Shown: one piece after another, positions 48,225 to 61,729 of the stretch
How the letters are laid out: every line of letters begins with the position of its first letter
How positions within the stretch are numbered: the stretch's first letter is position 1
DNA from: Halocaridina rubra
Taxonomy: Eukaryota > Arthropoda > Malacostraca > Decapoda > Atyidae
Direction of reading: 5' to 3'
Assembly: GCA_037179515.1 (NCBI GenBank)
Contig: JAXCGZ010022675.1
Coordinates: 1-64,000 of the forward strand
Length of the DNA stretch: 64,000 nt
Program-made: the position numbers and the translations under genes
Notes under the pieces: model-generated
Databases searched by the model: none
What the model saw: the letters and a program-made list of their open reading frames with translations, nothing else
Told to the model about the DNA's origin: nothing

Positions 48225-50342
48225 TTGTATGGATTTATGAAAGGAAAAAGTACCAAAGACTGTTTTGTAGAATTTATGAATGTTGAGCACTGCTCTGAAG
48301 TCACTGTTTTTCTAGATTTGCAAAATGCCTTTGATATTGCAAACAGAACCGTTATTTTGGATCATTTAGCAACTTTAGGGGTCAAAGGTAAACTACTGCA
48401 ACTAATTAGATGCTACCTAAGTAGTCGAACCTCTAAAGTGTACTATAAAGGCTATCTTACTTCCAGTGAAAAGGAATTTACACTGGGAACTCCTCAGGGA
48501 GGAGTTCTGTCTCCCCTTCTCTTTAACATCTTAATGGATAAGCTTCTCAAGTCTCTCAGACTACCAAATGATGAATGCACCATCATATGTTATGCAGACG
48601 ACATATGTATAAGGGCACCTTCTGCCAATGATATGCAAATAATACTTAATGAATTTTCTCAAGTATCAAAAGACATTGGTCTTGTCATTTCAACTCCAAA
48701 AATAAAGTACTTTTCCAGTATCTCGCAAGAGCCTCACCTTGTATTAAGCAATCAAATGGTTAAGGTGTGCGAAAATCACAAATATTTGGGAATACCAGTT
48801 CCTTCTCCCCCTCACACAGAGTATGTCAAAGATTTATGTGAAAGACTGCAACAGAGACTCAGACCGTTAAAGCTTCTTGCCAATAGGGTATCTGGTGTTG
48901 GAATTAACATATGCCGAACTTTCTATCTCGCATATGTCAGGTCATTAGTCGACTATCACACCCTGCAGCTCTGTACTATGACTACCTCTATCTTAAGACC
49001 CTTAGAAAAAATTCAAAACAAAGCTATGAAGATTATTCTTGGCTGCCCTATGAGCACCAGAATTATAAATATGCAACATGAATTAAACCTCCCACCTTTG
49101 ATAGAACATATCAAACAGTCAGCTGTGATATTTGGAGTTAAATTAGCGAAATCAGCTCAGCCTCATCCATGTAATGCTGGTCATTTGCAAGGGCCGCAGT
49201 CAACGCCAACAATCATTAAATCACTAATAAAAAGTAACATACAGTATGAAAGACAAATTCACCCCAAAATATTTAAGCTTATAACCAATGAGACAAAAAA
49301 ACATAATGTAACACTCTTTACTAAGAGTGGTCCTGCACGATTAATAAATCCTTGCAAGAGGCTTGGGCCAGAAATTCTCTTTCCAATATTATCATCTGGT
49401 CCGAATGTTGCTCCAATTATTAAAAAACATCAATGGTTAGATGAAATTGAAGCCTTTATTGAAACTAGTTTCCCAACTAACAATGAAACACTCTGCATTT
49501 ACACTGATGGGTCTCACACAAACAGTACAGGAGGGTCTGGGTGCAGCATTATTGTTTATGAAAATTTTGAAGGGCAGCAAATGTTTGACAAAGCACTGAG
49601 TATGCCAAAATGGTCATCAATCACCGAATGTGAAATTGTTGGTCTAAAACTTGCTATTGAACATGTTCTCAGTGCTAGGAGAAATGCTATCATATTCTGT
49701 GACTCGCAGAGTGCGCTTCTGTCACTGAGATCATTAAAAAGCTCCTACAAAACTCACATGGCTGAAATTCAAGAGGCTCTTATTGACTGCGCAAAACTTA
49801 AACTCCAAGTTAAGTTTTCATGGGTACCCTCCCATGTTGGGATAGTAGGTAATGAAAAGGCTGACAGGCTGGCAAAAATGGCAACTGAGAGTTCAGTGTC
49901 TGAATCTATAACCACACTGACTCAGTTTAAAACAATGTTGTATAATGAGATTATGGAAGAGCAAGAACTTTCTGCACTCACACAACATGTAAGCAGCTGT
50001 TCGATCCAACATTATGAAAACTTCAGAAGGCTGAGACACAAATACAGCATGGGTAAAATGCTTACAGGTGACTGTGATAGAGTTGCTGCCCGTATAAGAC
50101 TTGGTTATAGAAATATATGGGAGGTGAATTGCGAGAAAACTGGTAGAAAGCACCCAGAACACTCAAAATGCCATTTATGTGAGTGTGAAGGGGGCAACAA
50201 TTTAGTACACTACATTACAGAGTGCACAAAGCTTAAGGACTTCAGACCTCTTGGTCTGAGCTACTTTGAACTTTGTGTGCACTTTTGCAACCCAGAGAAC
50301 TTATATCCTGTTCTTAGTGTATACCCAACATTGAAAATGTAA
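48225..50342 (+). CDS. LINE-E RT plus RNase H polyprotein, C-terminal 705 codons
   Basis: Second RT plus RNase H family. It shares the I-clade layout with LINE-D but only patches of sequence (for example AFDIANR and ELNLPPL). Motifs: YGFMKGKST 2-10, FLDLQNAFDIANR 29-41, GTPQGGVLSP 88-97, CYADDICI 122-129. The RNase H has YTDGSHT (Asp 428), TECEIVGL (Glu 468/470), FCDSQSAL (Asp 493), and VPSHVGI with GNEKADRLAK (Asp 547). The C-terminal Cys/His cluster is CHLCECEGG...HYITEC. The Met at 48225 is not a natural start: coding continues upstream in another frame. All catalytic residues expected for RT and RNase H are present. The stop is 8-10 bases from the inverted end of an RTE-like fragment, so any 3' untranslated region is very short or lost. 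Confidence 0.88.
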   Translation: MYGFMKGKSTKDCFVEFMNVEHCSEVTVFLDLQNAFDIANRTVILDHLATLGVKGKLLQLIRCYLSSRTSKVYYKGYLTSSEKEFTLGTPQGGVLSPLLFNILMDKLLKSLRLPNDECTIICYADDICIRAPSANDMQIILNEFSQVSKDIGLVISTPKIKYFSSISQEPHLVLSNQMVKVCENHKYLGIPVPSPPHTEYVKDLCERLQQRLRPLKLLANRVSGVGINICRTFYLAYVRSLVDYHTLQLCTMTTSILRPLEKIQNKAMKIILGCPMSTRIINMQHELNLPPLIEHIKQSAVIFGVKLAKSAQPHPCNAGHLQGPQSTPTIIKSLIKSNIQYERQIHPKIFKLITNETKKHNVTLFTKSGPARLINPCKRLGPEILFPILSSGPNVAPIIKKHQWLDEIEAFIETSFPTNNETLCIYTDGSHTNSTGGSGCSIIVYENFEGQQMFDKALSMPKWSSITECEIVGLKLAIEHVLSARRNAIIFCDSQSALLSLRSLKSSYKTHMAEIQEALIDCAKLKLQVKFSWVPSHVGIVGNEKADRLAKMATESSVSESITTLTQFKTMLYNEIMEEQELSALTQHVSSCSIQHYENFRRLRHKYSMGKMLTGDCDRVAARIRLGYRNIWEVNCEKTGRKHPEHSKCHLCECEGGNNLVHYITECTKLKDFRPLGLSYFELCVHFCNPENLYPVLSVYPTLKM

Positions 50343-50344
50343 TT

Positions 50345-50610
50345 CTTTTACCCTCTTCTCCGTCTACATCTTTTCCCACATTTATGTGGGGTCGATGTTT
50401 CTGGTCAGTTTTCTCCATTTATTTCTGTCCCATACCTCATCACCCAACAAACCTTTAGGCCTCAGGTCATCATTGATGCAATCCATCCACCTACGCTTTG
50501 GTTTCCCTCTCCTTCTACCCTGTATATCCATTTCCATCACCCTCCTCCCAACATACTGTTCATCCCTTCTAACGACATGACCATACCATCTTAGTCTACT
50601 TTCTTGTATA
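50345..50610 (-). pseudogene. RTE-like LINE, C-terminal end
   Basis: Reverse-strand relative of 31113-31385: [46 protein letters not shown], and a stop after RNIDPT. The 3' end is GA-rich (GACGGAGAAGAGGG). Confidence 0.8.
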
Positions 50611-50670
50611 TTATCTGATATTTCTATAACTTTGAGAGAAAAAAAAAAGGGAAAGGTGGAGGGAATACCT

Positions 50671-50786
<116 letters not shown>

Positions 50787-50849
50787 GCCTTTTATATACA
50801 TAAGCCACTTTTCCCCTTATAAGGTGAGTGGCTGAGTAAAGGAATAATG

Positions 50850-50960
50850 CTCTGACACTCTGGGAAGAGAAAGTACAGAGAAGGGTTCTTTCATTCCCTT
50901 CACTCCGCCCCACTTAGTCTACTCTTACAACACGCAGGGGAACATGGAGGAAGTATTCTA
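50850..50960 (-). mobile_element. RTE-like LINE 5' leader fragment
   Basis: Matches 40490-40560, the leader of the RTE-like LINE (TAGTCTACTCTTACAACACGC versus TAGTCGCCTCTTACGACACGC), in the same orientation. With 50345-50610 it outlines one internally deleted minus-strand copy whose middle is replaced by (CT)n. Confidence 0.55.
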
Positions 50961-50980
50961 ACCCCCTCCCTCAGGAGCTC

Positions 50981-51120
50981 ATATGTATGTATATGTGTGT
51001 ACATGTGTACAAGTATGTGTATATGTATATGTATATGTATATATGTATGTATTTATATGTATATATGTATGTATATGTGTATGTGTATATGTATATGTAT
51101 GTGTATGTCTATATGTATCA
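50981..51120. repeat. degenerate GTAT/TATG-rich tract
   Basis: Irregular mix of TATG, TGTA and TA units. An old, interrupted microsatellite. Confidence 0.85.
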
Positions 51121-51176
51121 ATAATTACTACTTTTGATTCATAACTCTATCTATATACAAAAGCTGTAGTAATGAT

Positions 51177-53028
<1,852 letters not shown>

Positions 53029-53303
53029 TTATATTGAATTATACATATATTTTCTGTATGTTGCTATATAATTCTGTTTGTGCATTCTGCGTTTCTCTGA
53101 GCTTTACTTTTGCATATAATGTACTCTGTGCTGCCATTCTGTGAGTTGTGTGTTAGTATGCAGCAATGTTTTATCAATATGTACACCTCCCTGTAAACCA
53201 TGTTCAATTCTTGGTTTTATATCCATTTGAAGCATTATTTGTATGAACTCATGTAATGTCTGACGCCTTGGCGCAATAAATTAATAAAATAAAAAAATAA
53301 ATC
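53029..53303 (+). other. LINE-D 3' untranslated region, second copy
   Basis: Nearly identical to 44784-45044. Ends CAATAAATTAATAAAATAAA. Unlike the first copy it is followed by ordinary sequence, not (CT)n. Confidence 0.85.
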
Positions 53304-53380
53304 TCCTTGATATGTATGGCTATGAAGCCCCAGTGGTGTTTTTATTGCTCATCTAATTAATGCATGCATATATATGTATG

Positions 53381-53722
<342 letters not shown>

Positions 53723-53729
<7 letters not shown>

Positions 53730-54060
53730 TTACCTACTTATTATTCTAACCTGAAAACTGTTATTCTATATCTGCTTCAAATTGTCTGCAGTAGTACCGT
53801 TGGAAAGTGAAATGTAACTTAAATGATAGCACTCAACAAGGGCTATTGAAAATATTGTCACAATGATTACTCTTCAAGTACTCTTCAATTATTACACTAT
53901 ATTTTATTATTAATTACTTGCTATGATATTTAAAATTAATTGCAAATTCTATTAGTATGTTATTTATACATAACCAAATATATTGTAATGTTTATCAACT
54001 GCCATATGACTGGGAGTGCCCATGTGCACATGTCCCCATGTACAGTTATCTGAATAAATA
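53723..54060. other. no feature recognised
   Basis: AT-rich, with no open frame or repeat match. Confidence 0.4.
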
Positions 54061-54061
<1 letters not shown>

Positions 54062-54147
<86 letters not shown>

Positions 54148-54150
54148 TGT
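54062..54150. repeat. (TA)n microsatellite
   Basis: About 85 bases of TA. Confidence 0.96.
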
Positions 54151-54560
54151 ATACGTATATATATGAATAAAAAAAAATAATCAGTAACTTATTTGTAAAA
54201 AAATTAACAATCAGTATTAGCAATATCTAATCACAAAATTTTAGCAATAATAACTCGTTTGGAAAACTAGTTCTTAATAAAATTAAAATTTCTCATATCA
54301 TTTTTTTTCAAGTTGTCAACGTGTAAAAAAAGAGCATCGTTAGTGCCTAAAAAATAAAAGAATAATCTATATAAGCATACGAAGGAAATAAATAATGCGT
54401 GATTATTATTATTTTTTATAATAAATGTACTGTTATATATTCATATAATATAAATAAATGGTAAGCACATATATTGTTTACTATTTTATCCAAAAATAAT
54501 CTAGTTTAGAATAAAAAGATTTCGTTCTCTCTCTCTTTTGCCTAAATAAAGTGAAAAGCC
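54151..54560. other. no feature recognised
   Basis: AT-rich sequence. A phrase (CCGGTGGTTACATT) precedes the CT tract. No coding signal. Confidence 0.4.
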
Positions 54561-54569
54561 GGTGGTTAC

Positions 54570-56141
<1,572 letters not shown>

Positions 56142-56159
56142 CAGCCCGACTGTTGGTAA

Positions 56160-56590
56160 CTTTTTCTTGTAGGTGGATGCCCGGCCTTTAGGGGTTAATA
56201 TGCCTCCAGTGTGGGACCATGTCAAAAATCTTCTGAAAATCTAAGAATATACAATATGCCCATCCTTTTTTTTTTTTCTGTAAGATCGGCTTACCTTATC
56301 CTAAAATTCTAATAATTTTGATACTGTTGTTCTGCCTTCTTTGAAGCCATGTTGGCTAAAAAGTTAAAGGATTCCAAGTGAGGAGAAATATTTGTCCTCA
56401 ATGAATTGTTTGAGCATTATTAATATGCTAAAGTCCTTCTTGCGAAGGACTTGTATAGGGTGACGATTACATCTACCAAAACAAGTCCTTCGCAAGAAGG
56501 CAACCGTCCTAGTCCTTGGTAGAAAAAGGAGTCCGTGACGTAAAACAGGTTGTTTCTCTTGCTATCACTTTCAGTAGTTTTTAGACAAAG
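56160..56590 (-). pseudogene. CR1-A RT fragment, interrupted by a SINE-B tail
   Basis: Minus strand match to the middle of the CR1-A RT: CCAGTGTGGGACCATGTCAAA (PHGR region), TAAGATCGGCTTACCTTATC, GAAGCCATGTTGGCT and GGATTCCAAGTGAGGAG. Old and full of indels. Both CR1-A ends are missing. Confidence 0.7.
56430..56550 (+). mobile_element. SINE-B tail fragment
   Basis: Nearly identical to 24435-24535 (ACAAGTCCTTCGCAAGAAGG, GTCCGTGACGTAAAAC), without the tRNA head. Its left side repeats AAAGTCCTTCTTGCGAAGG in inverted form, giving a local hairpin. Confidence 0.8.
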
Positions 56591-56883
56591 CGCTTAATAT
56601 CTTTGAGGGTGGTGTTTACTGAAGACCTGAAATTTATTGTTGTAAATGCCATTATCTGTAAGTAAAGGTACGCCTCACATCAGTTGGAGTGGAGTAAACG
56701 ATCACTCCTTCCTACTGAGTAAGTTAAAAATTATTCACTCCTGATATGTAGACTATTTTCTTTCTTAATTCATCAAGATATTGTAGATTCCTTCTCATTA
56801 GAATGTCAATACGAATATTATACAGATTTATTCAATGACTTTGTCTAGCAAGTTAGATTCGTGAATGTTATCTTATACGTTGA

Positions 56884-56885
<2 letters not shown>
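56591..56885. other. no feature recognised
   Basis: No coding frame or repeat match. Confidence 0.4.
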
Positions 56886-56933
<48 letters not shown>

Positions 56934-56974
56934 CCTAACTACCTACCTGCATATCTACCTACCCTCCTACCTTC

Positions 56975-57006
<32 letters not shown>
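56886..57006. repeat. (CT)n then (CTAC)n/(CTAT)n microsatellite
   Basis: CT to about 56931, imperfect CTAC/CTACCTGC units to 56975, then CTAT to 57006. Confidence 0.95.
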
Positions 57007-57084
57007 TTGTTCTAACCCAAAGTATGAAATGGTCAATAATATCCTTGACATCAGTAATGTTACAACACAAGGACTTTATATAAT

Positions 57085-57285
57085 AATATAATAATACTTT
57101 ATTTCCATTTCAATACAATGGGTATTCGTCAGCCAGGGTAAGCCCCAACCCCCCACTGTGGTGTCCACCCACAGCAGTTCCTGCCAGTAAACAGCTTAAA
57201 CTCTCGGTCTTGGACGGGAACCGATCTTTCGACCTCATGAATGCGAAGCCAGCGCGTTACCACTGTACTATGCCATAACAGCTTT
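57085..57285 (-). mobile_element. SINE-C copy with LINE-like 3' tail
   Basis: Minus strand head TGGTAACGCGCTGGCTTCGC and B-box GATCGGTTCCCGTCC, the body CTCGGTCTTGG mirrored, and ACCACAGTGGGGGGTTGGGG as in 15786-16005. The 3' end reads CCATTGTATTGAAATGGAAATAAAG, followed by (ATT)n-like sequence. That end resembles the LINE-C 3' end (CCATTGTACAAAATGGAAATAAATG). Confidence 0.75.
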
Positions 57286-57954
57286 TAATCTTCACGATAT
57301 GAAACAATATTTCTTGTTTTCTTTAAAAATCTTTTCATTATTCTGTTTATAAAAGAAAAGTTGTTCCAAGTGTAAAAGTGTTCTTGGCATTTGTGCGTGG
57401 GTATGTGAGTTTGTATGCGTCAAAAATAAGCAAGACGATCCATTCGGAATACACATATGAGGAGAAGCGAATCTTTGAGCAAGTCCTCGTAAAGGCAAGC
57501 AATATTAACGTCTCATTCAGAATCTGTGGATACAACAAAAACTAAAAAAAAAAAAAAAAAAAACTTCAATATATGACTGGTAGAGTATATAGAATATGAG
57601 ACACTCAACAGCAGTGCCTGATCTATCGGTTGTATAAAGCTATCTCACATGGTCTTTTTTTTTCTTTTGCTTCAGCGACGTACCGTCAACATTAATTCTC
57701 ACTTCGCGCTCAGAGGAGGTTGTGTGCTTCTTGTGGGAGATACTGAATCCGTTCTGTCGTATGTCAATCTCTTGACTTACTGCTTGCTCTCTTCGTTTCT
57801 ATTCGCATGTTTACCTGTTCCTTCAGATGATATCTTGCTTATGATCTTTAGTTCTTGTTTGCTTCCTTATTTCCTATTTTTACATAGCGATTCTCTGCTT
57901 TATTGAGATGTTTTTACTTATTACTCTCTTCGTTTTTTATTTACATGTTTACAT
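57286..57954. other. no feature recognised, one A-run
   Basis: An A-run of about 18 lies at 57544-57562. Small open frames (for example 57649-57906) have no recognisable motif and a composition like their surroundings. Confidence 0.4.
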
Positions 57955-59590
57955 GGAACAACAGACAACATCTTCATCCTAGACTACTGTATTCAAGAAA
58001 GCTATAGAATGAAAAAGGAACTATATGTGATATCAGTAGATCTACAAAAAGCTTTTGACTCAATAGAAAGAAGGAAACTGATAGAGGCCCCAAAAGAACT
58101 AAACATTGATGCCAACATAATTGATGTCATCAGTGACATTTATAATAATGATACCACCAGCTTATACCTAAACCAAATAAAAGAAGCAGACATCACCATC
58201 AGCAGCGGAATTAGAAAAGGATGTATTGGATCAACAGTTTTCTTTTTAATTATAACATACATAATAATTAAAGAACTAGAAGAAAACCAGAAAGGTTTCA
58301 GAAATTAACATTTTCATATCCCAGCTTTATTAATTTCAGATGACGGGCTAATTCTAACGCATACAGAAATTGACGCTCAAATTTGTATAGAAAAGCTACA
58401 AAATATAGCTTCATCTTGTGGTCTATCCCTAAATAAACAAAAGAGCAATATATTGATATATAATATGAAGCAAGAAAATATACCACAAGAAATATTAGGA
58501 ATAAAAATAGCAGAAGAAAGTAAAGACTTAGGTATCAGTATAACAAATAAAAGGTCATACTTCAGAGACCACACAAAAGCATCAATTGAAAAAGCAAAAA
58601 AAAAATAGCAAATATAATATACTCAATGATTAAAAATAGCTGCAATAGCTACTTATCGGAAAAACGTACTGGAAAGGACTGGCAATGCCATCATATCTTT
58701 ATGGTGCAGATGTATTAGTATATATATAGGGAAACAGACTTACAAGACTTCCAAAAAATTTAATATAAAGTGTACAGAGCAATCTTGCAGCTACCCTGTT
58801 ATACAGCAACAGCAGCATTGATAGCAGATATAGGAGCTTCATTTGGCAAAGCAAGAGACATAAAAAAACAAAATCCTCTATGTCAAGCATGCCATTGAAG
58901 AAAATGGAAATGAGTTGCTAAGGGAAATGTTCAGAAAACAATATGAAGAGAACAAAATGCCTTGGATGAAAAAACTAAGAGAATATATGGATGCTCTGCA
59001 AATAGATATAACAAAGCTAAAATCGGCAAAGAAGGAGGAGTTAAAGAAATACATAAATAAGTGGGACACAGAAGTATGGAAAACAGAAATAGAAGACAAA
59101 TCAACTCTGATACTATATAAAGAATACAAAAACAACATACAAGAAATTACATGGTATGACAATACTGAGGAATCGAGATTACTAGAAAGATGCCGAACAA
59201 ACACCCTAGACCTACGATGGAGAAATAAATTTAAAAATAAAGATACTACCTGCCCAACGTGTGAACAATGTAAAGAAAGCCTAAAACATTTTCTACTATT
59301 TTGTGAAACATATGCACAAATAAGAACAGAATATAGTTTTTTTTAGCACAACCATATATAGAAAAGAAAATTGAAATAATTGTTCATATATTGTTTTTTA
59401 GATATTGTAGTGAAAAAGACGTCAAAGAAAGAAAGAAAAAACTTATAAAAGGAATTTGTAGAAAAAGAAATCAAATAAAAACTGCACAAACAATCTAGCA
59501 AAGCAAACCAAGATTTGGGAGGCGTTGCAAAAGGCATATCCCACCCAACTATACTACTACTACTACTACTACTACTACTACATGTCACTT
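57955..59590 (+). pseudogene. LINE-F copy, decayed RT and C-terminal zinc-finger region
   Basis: RT remnants: VISVDLQKAFDSIERRKLIE (58009-58308), then SSGIRKGCIGSTVFF, where RQGC would be usual. The catalytic box reads ISDDGLILTH near 58335 in another frame (Ser for Ala in ADD). Further frames hold LSLNKQKSNILIYNM and a C-terminal part (58915-59346) with RTNTLDLRWRN and CPTCEQCKESLKHFLLFC, a zinc-finger-like end. At least four frameshifts. The 3' end is probably the (ACT)n at 59548-59580, after GCGTTGCAAAAGGCATATCC. The clade is uncertain. Confidence 0.78.
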
Positions 59591-60060
59591 TTGACAATAT
59601 CTTGGTTATAGTTTTGTGTTCTTGTTTGTCATTTTTTTTAATGCTTTTTAGTCTTGTCGGAAGAAGGGGTCCACGTGCACCTAGTGGATTTTTGTTGGCA
59701 CCTGTTTTATTCAATTCTTTGAAGTGTCTATTTTAAGATTTTGACAGGTAACAGGTTCAAATAATGTCCCACGAGATTCGTTTTTACCCTTTATTACAAA
59801 TAATTGGTACGTGGACGCAAACCCAAGCAACATTAGAAAATTGCATAAGTTTTGAACTAAGCAACTTTCAGGGACGAATGAAGACATTTTCCCATACAGT
59901 TTTGACCCAACAAGTCCATTGAAATATATATTTTTCAGTTTTGAGCACATTATGACCCAATATCGGAGGAAACTCACCCCAAAAAAGGGAAAATAATAAG
60001 AACTTTTAAATCTATTTTTGTCTATGAACTGTGATGTTAAGTGATAGTCCTTTAAAATCA
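59591..60060. other. no feature recognised
   Basis: No coding frame or element match. Confidence 0.35.
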
Positions 60061-61060
60061 TCTTAAGACATACAAATAAATTCCAAATCCATGTTCAAAT
60101 ATTTGCTTAAATATGAAGGATAGCTGGGTTAGCTGGTGGATCAGAGAAGGATTGGAGAGAACTGTAAAGTTAAGGTTTGTGACTGGACTTCCAGACCAAA
60201 TATCAATGGAATTGCCAGCAGATAGAGAACACTGAGTCAGTGAGTATGAACAATTATTAGCTAGAGCTTGAGTCTTGACAACAAGAGGAGGTAAAGAGGT
60301 GATGGTGGTAGCTAGTGAAGGATTGACTGTAGTGGAAAACCGGCAGACCCCATGACAGCAGCATGGTGTGCTGAGCGGCAGAAATGAAGAGACATGTGGG
60401 TTCAGGAGCCGATGTTTAACGTGTGGAGATCCACACATGGTAATGGAGTGCAAGGAGGCAAAAACTAGACACCATCTGCTACCAATGTGGAGAACCAGGA
60501 CATATAATTAACCGCCGTGATCAGGGAAACAATCACTGAAGGTTATTGCACTGGAGGCTATCCCCTCGGTTCAATAAAGGCTCTTGCAAATATTTGGCGT
60601 TGGTGGAGGTTTTGGTAAGTGGAAGAGAGGCAAGAGCACTAATGGAGTCCTGCTGTTTGATCACTGTGCTGGCTGCCTGATTAGCTGGAGACTTTTATGA
60701 GGAAGAAAAAAGGAGTTTGGTGACTGTTGATGGAAGAGAAATGAAGTGTGAGGGTACTCAAGAACTGGAGTTGATGCTACAGGGTATCCGATTACGAATT
60801 AAGCTCTTGTTCTTAATACAGTTATATATGGCATAGAGTTAGTACTGGGAACGGATGCGATCAGTCATTATGGTGAAGTGACATGAATAGAAGAGCAAAG
60901 TTTGAGAAATGTGAAGCTTACTCAAGTGTTGAAAGGGAGAAGGCTCAATGCTCAATGGAAGTGGGAAAAGAAAGAGGAATTGGAATGGCAATTGAGACTG
61001 TTGAAATAAAGTTCTTCTGGGTGAAAGAGGAGACAGCCTTGGTAAGCAGGACTACAGGGT
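60061..61060 (+). pseudogene. Ty3/gypsy-like gag and protease remnant
   Basis: Reading + in pieces: a gag block LRFVTGLPDQISMELP (about 60165-60215) and two zinc-knuckle-like motifs. The first is CLTCGDPHMVMEC near 60410. The second, near 60485-60525, is CYQCGEPGHIINR with Arg in place of the last Cys. A protease block near 60600-60660 has ALMESCCLITVL, where the catalytic Asp-Thr-Gly is replaced. LVLGTDAISHYG follows near 60840. Stops lie between all blocks. The 131-codon antisense frame at 60058-60453 is a shadow of this. The order gag, nucleocapsid, protease is that of LTR retrotransposons. No LTR is seen and no pol follows on this strand. Confidence 0.65.
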
Positions 61061-61729
61061 GATGTTTGGTTTTTGGCTGTCGTCGTCGCCTATATCCTTT
61101 ATCTCCTTAGAATTTCGCTTTATAATTAATATTAGAGTATTATTATTATGGGATTGAAAAAAAAGAGTTGATTTCGTTTTTCATTGGATATTATTAACTT
61201 CGTCTTTTATACGAAATAGCAACCAGCGAGAGAGAATTTATATATTGGGCAACAAGAGAACTATGGGTTATTACAAAAAGAAATACTGCTTCACATTGTT
61301 AACTAAATATATAATCAGCCTTATAATACAAGTACAGATATCATAATATAACAATCATTGTTATTACAAAAGTAAAAAACTATTTACTACATCTTGTAAT
61401 CCATTCTAAATCATTTGACAATAGAACTTTTTCTGTAACACCATATACACATACGTAGCACTTCCTTTTCCCTTAAAAAGGGAATAGCAATAATATATAT
61501 CGTTCTTAAAACTAAAGATCAAGTCTATTAGGAGTGATATTTCTATAATTGTGAAGAAGTTTGACAAGTGACACCATGCTCATTAGTTCTATAACATAAA
61601 AGGAATTTACTTATATGACAAATGATGTTGCATGGCTTATCTTGTCTATACTTCATATTATGCTTAAAAGTTTGTACAAAGTGTTTTACCTCACCATTCG
61701 TACTGGAGTGATAAGGTGTTGACCTTGCA
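61061..61729. other. no feature recognised between the two gypsy-like pieces
   Basis: AT-rich. Contains the join between + strand gag-protease and minus-strand pol. No LTR pair or primer-binding site recognised. Confidence 0.35.

Noticed and set aside
60058..60453. A 131-codon minus-strand frame
   Set aside because: The opposite strand carries the gag and zinc-knuckle motifs, so this is an antisense shadow.
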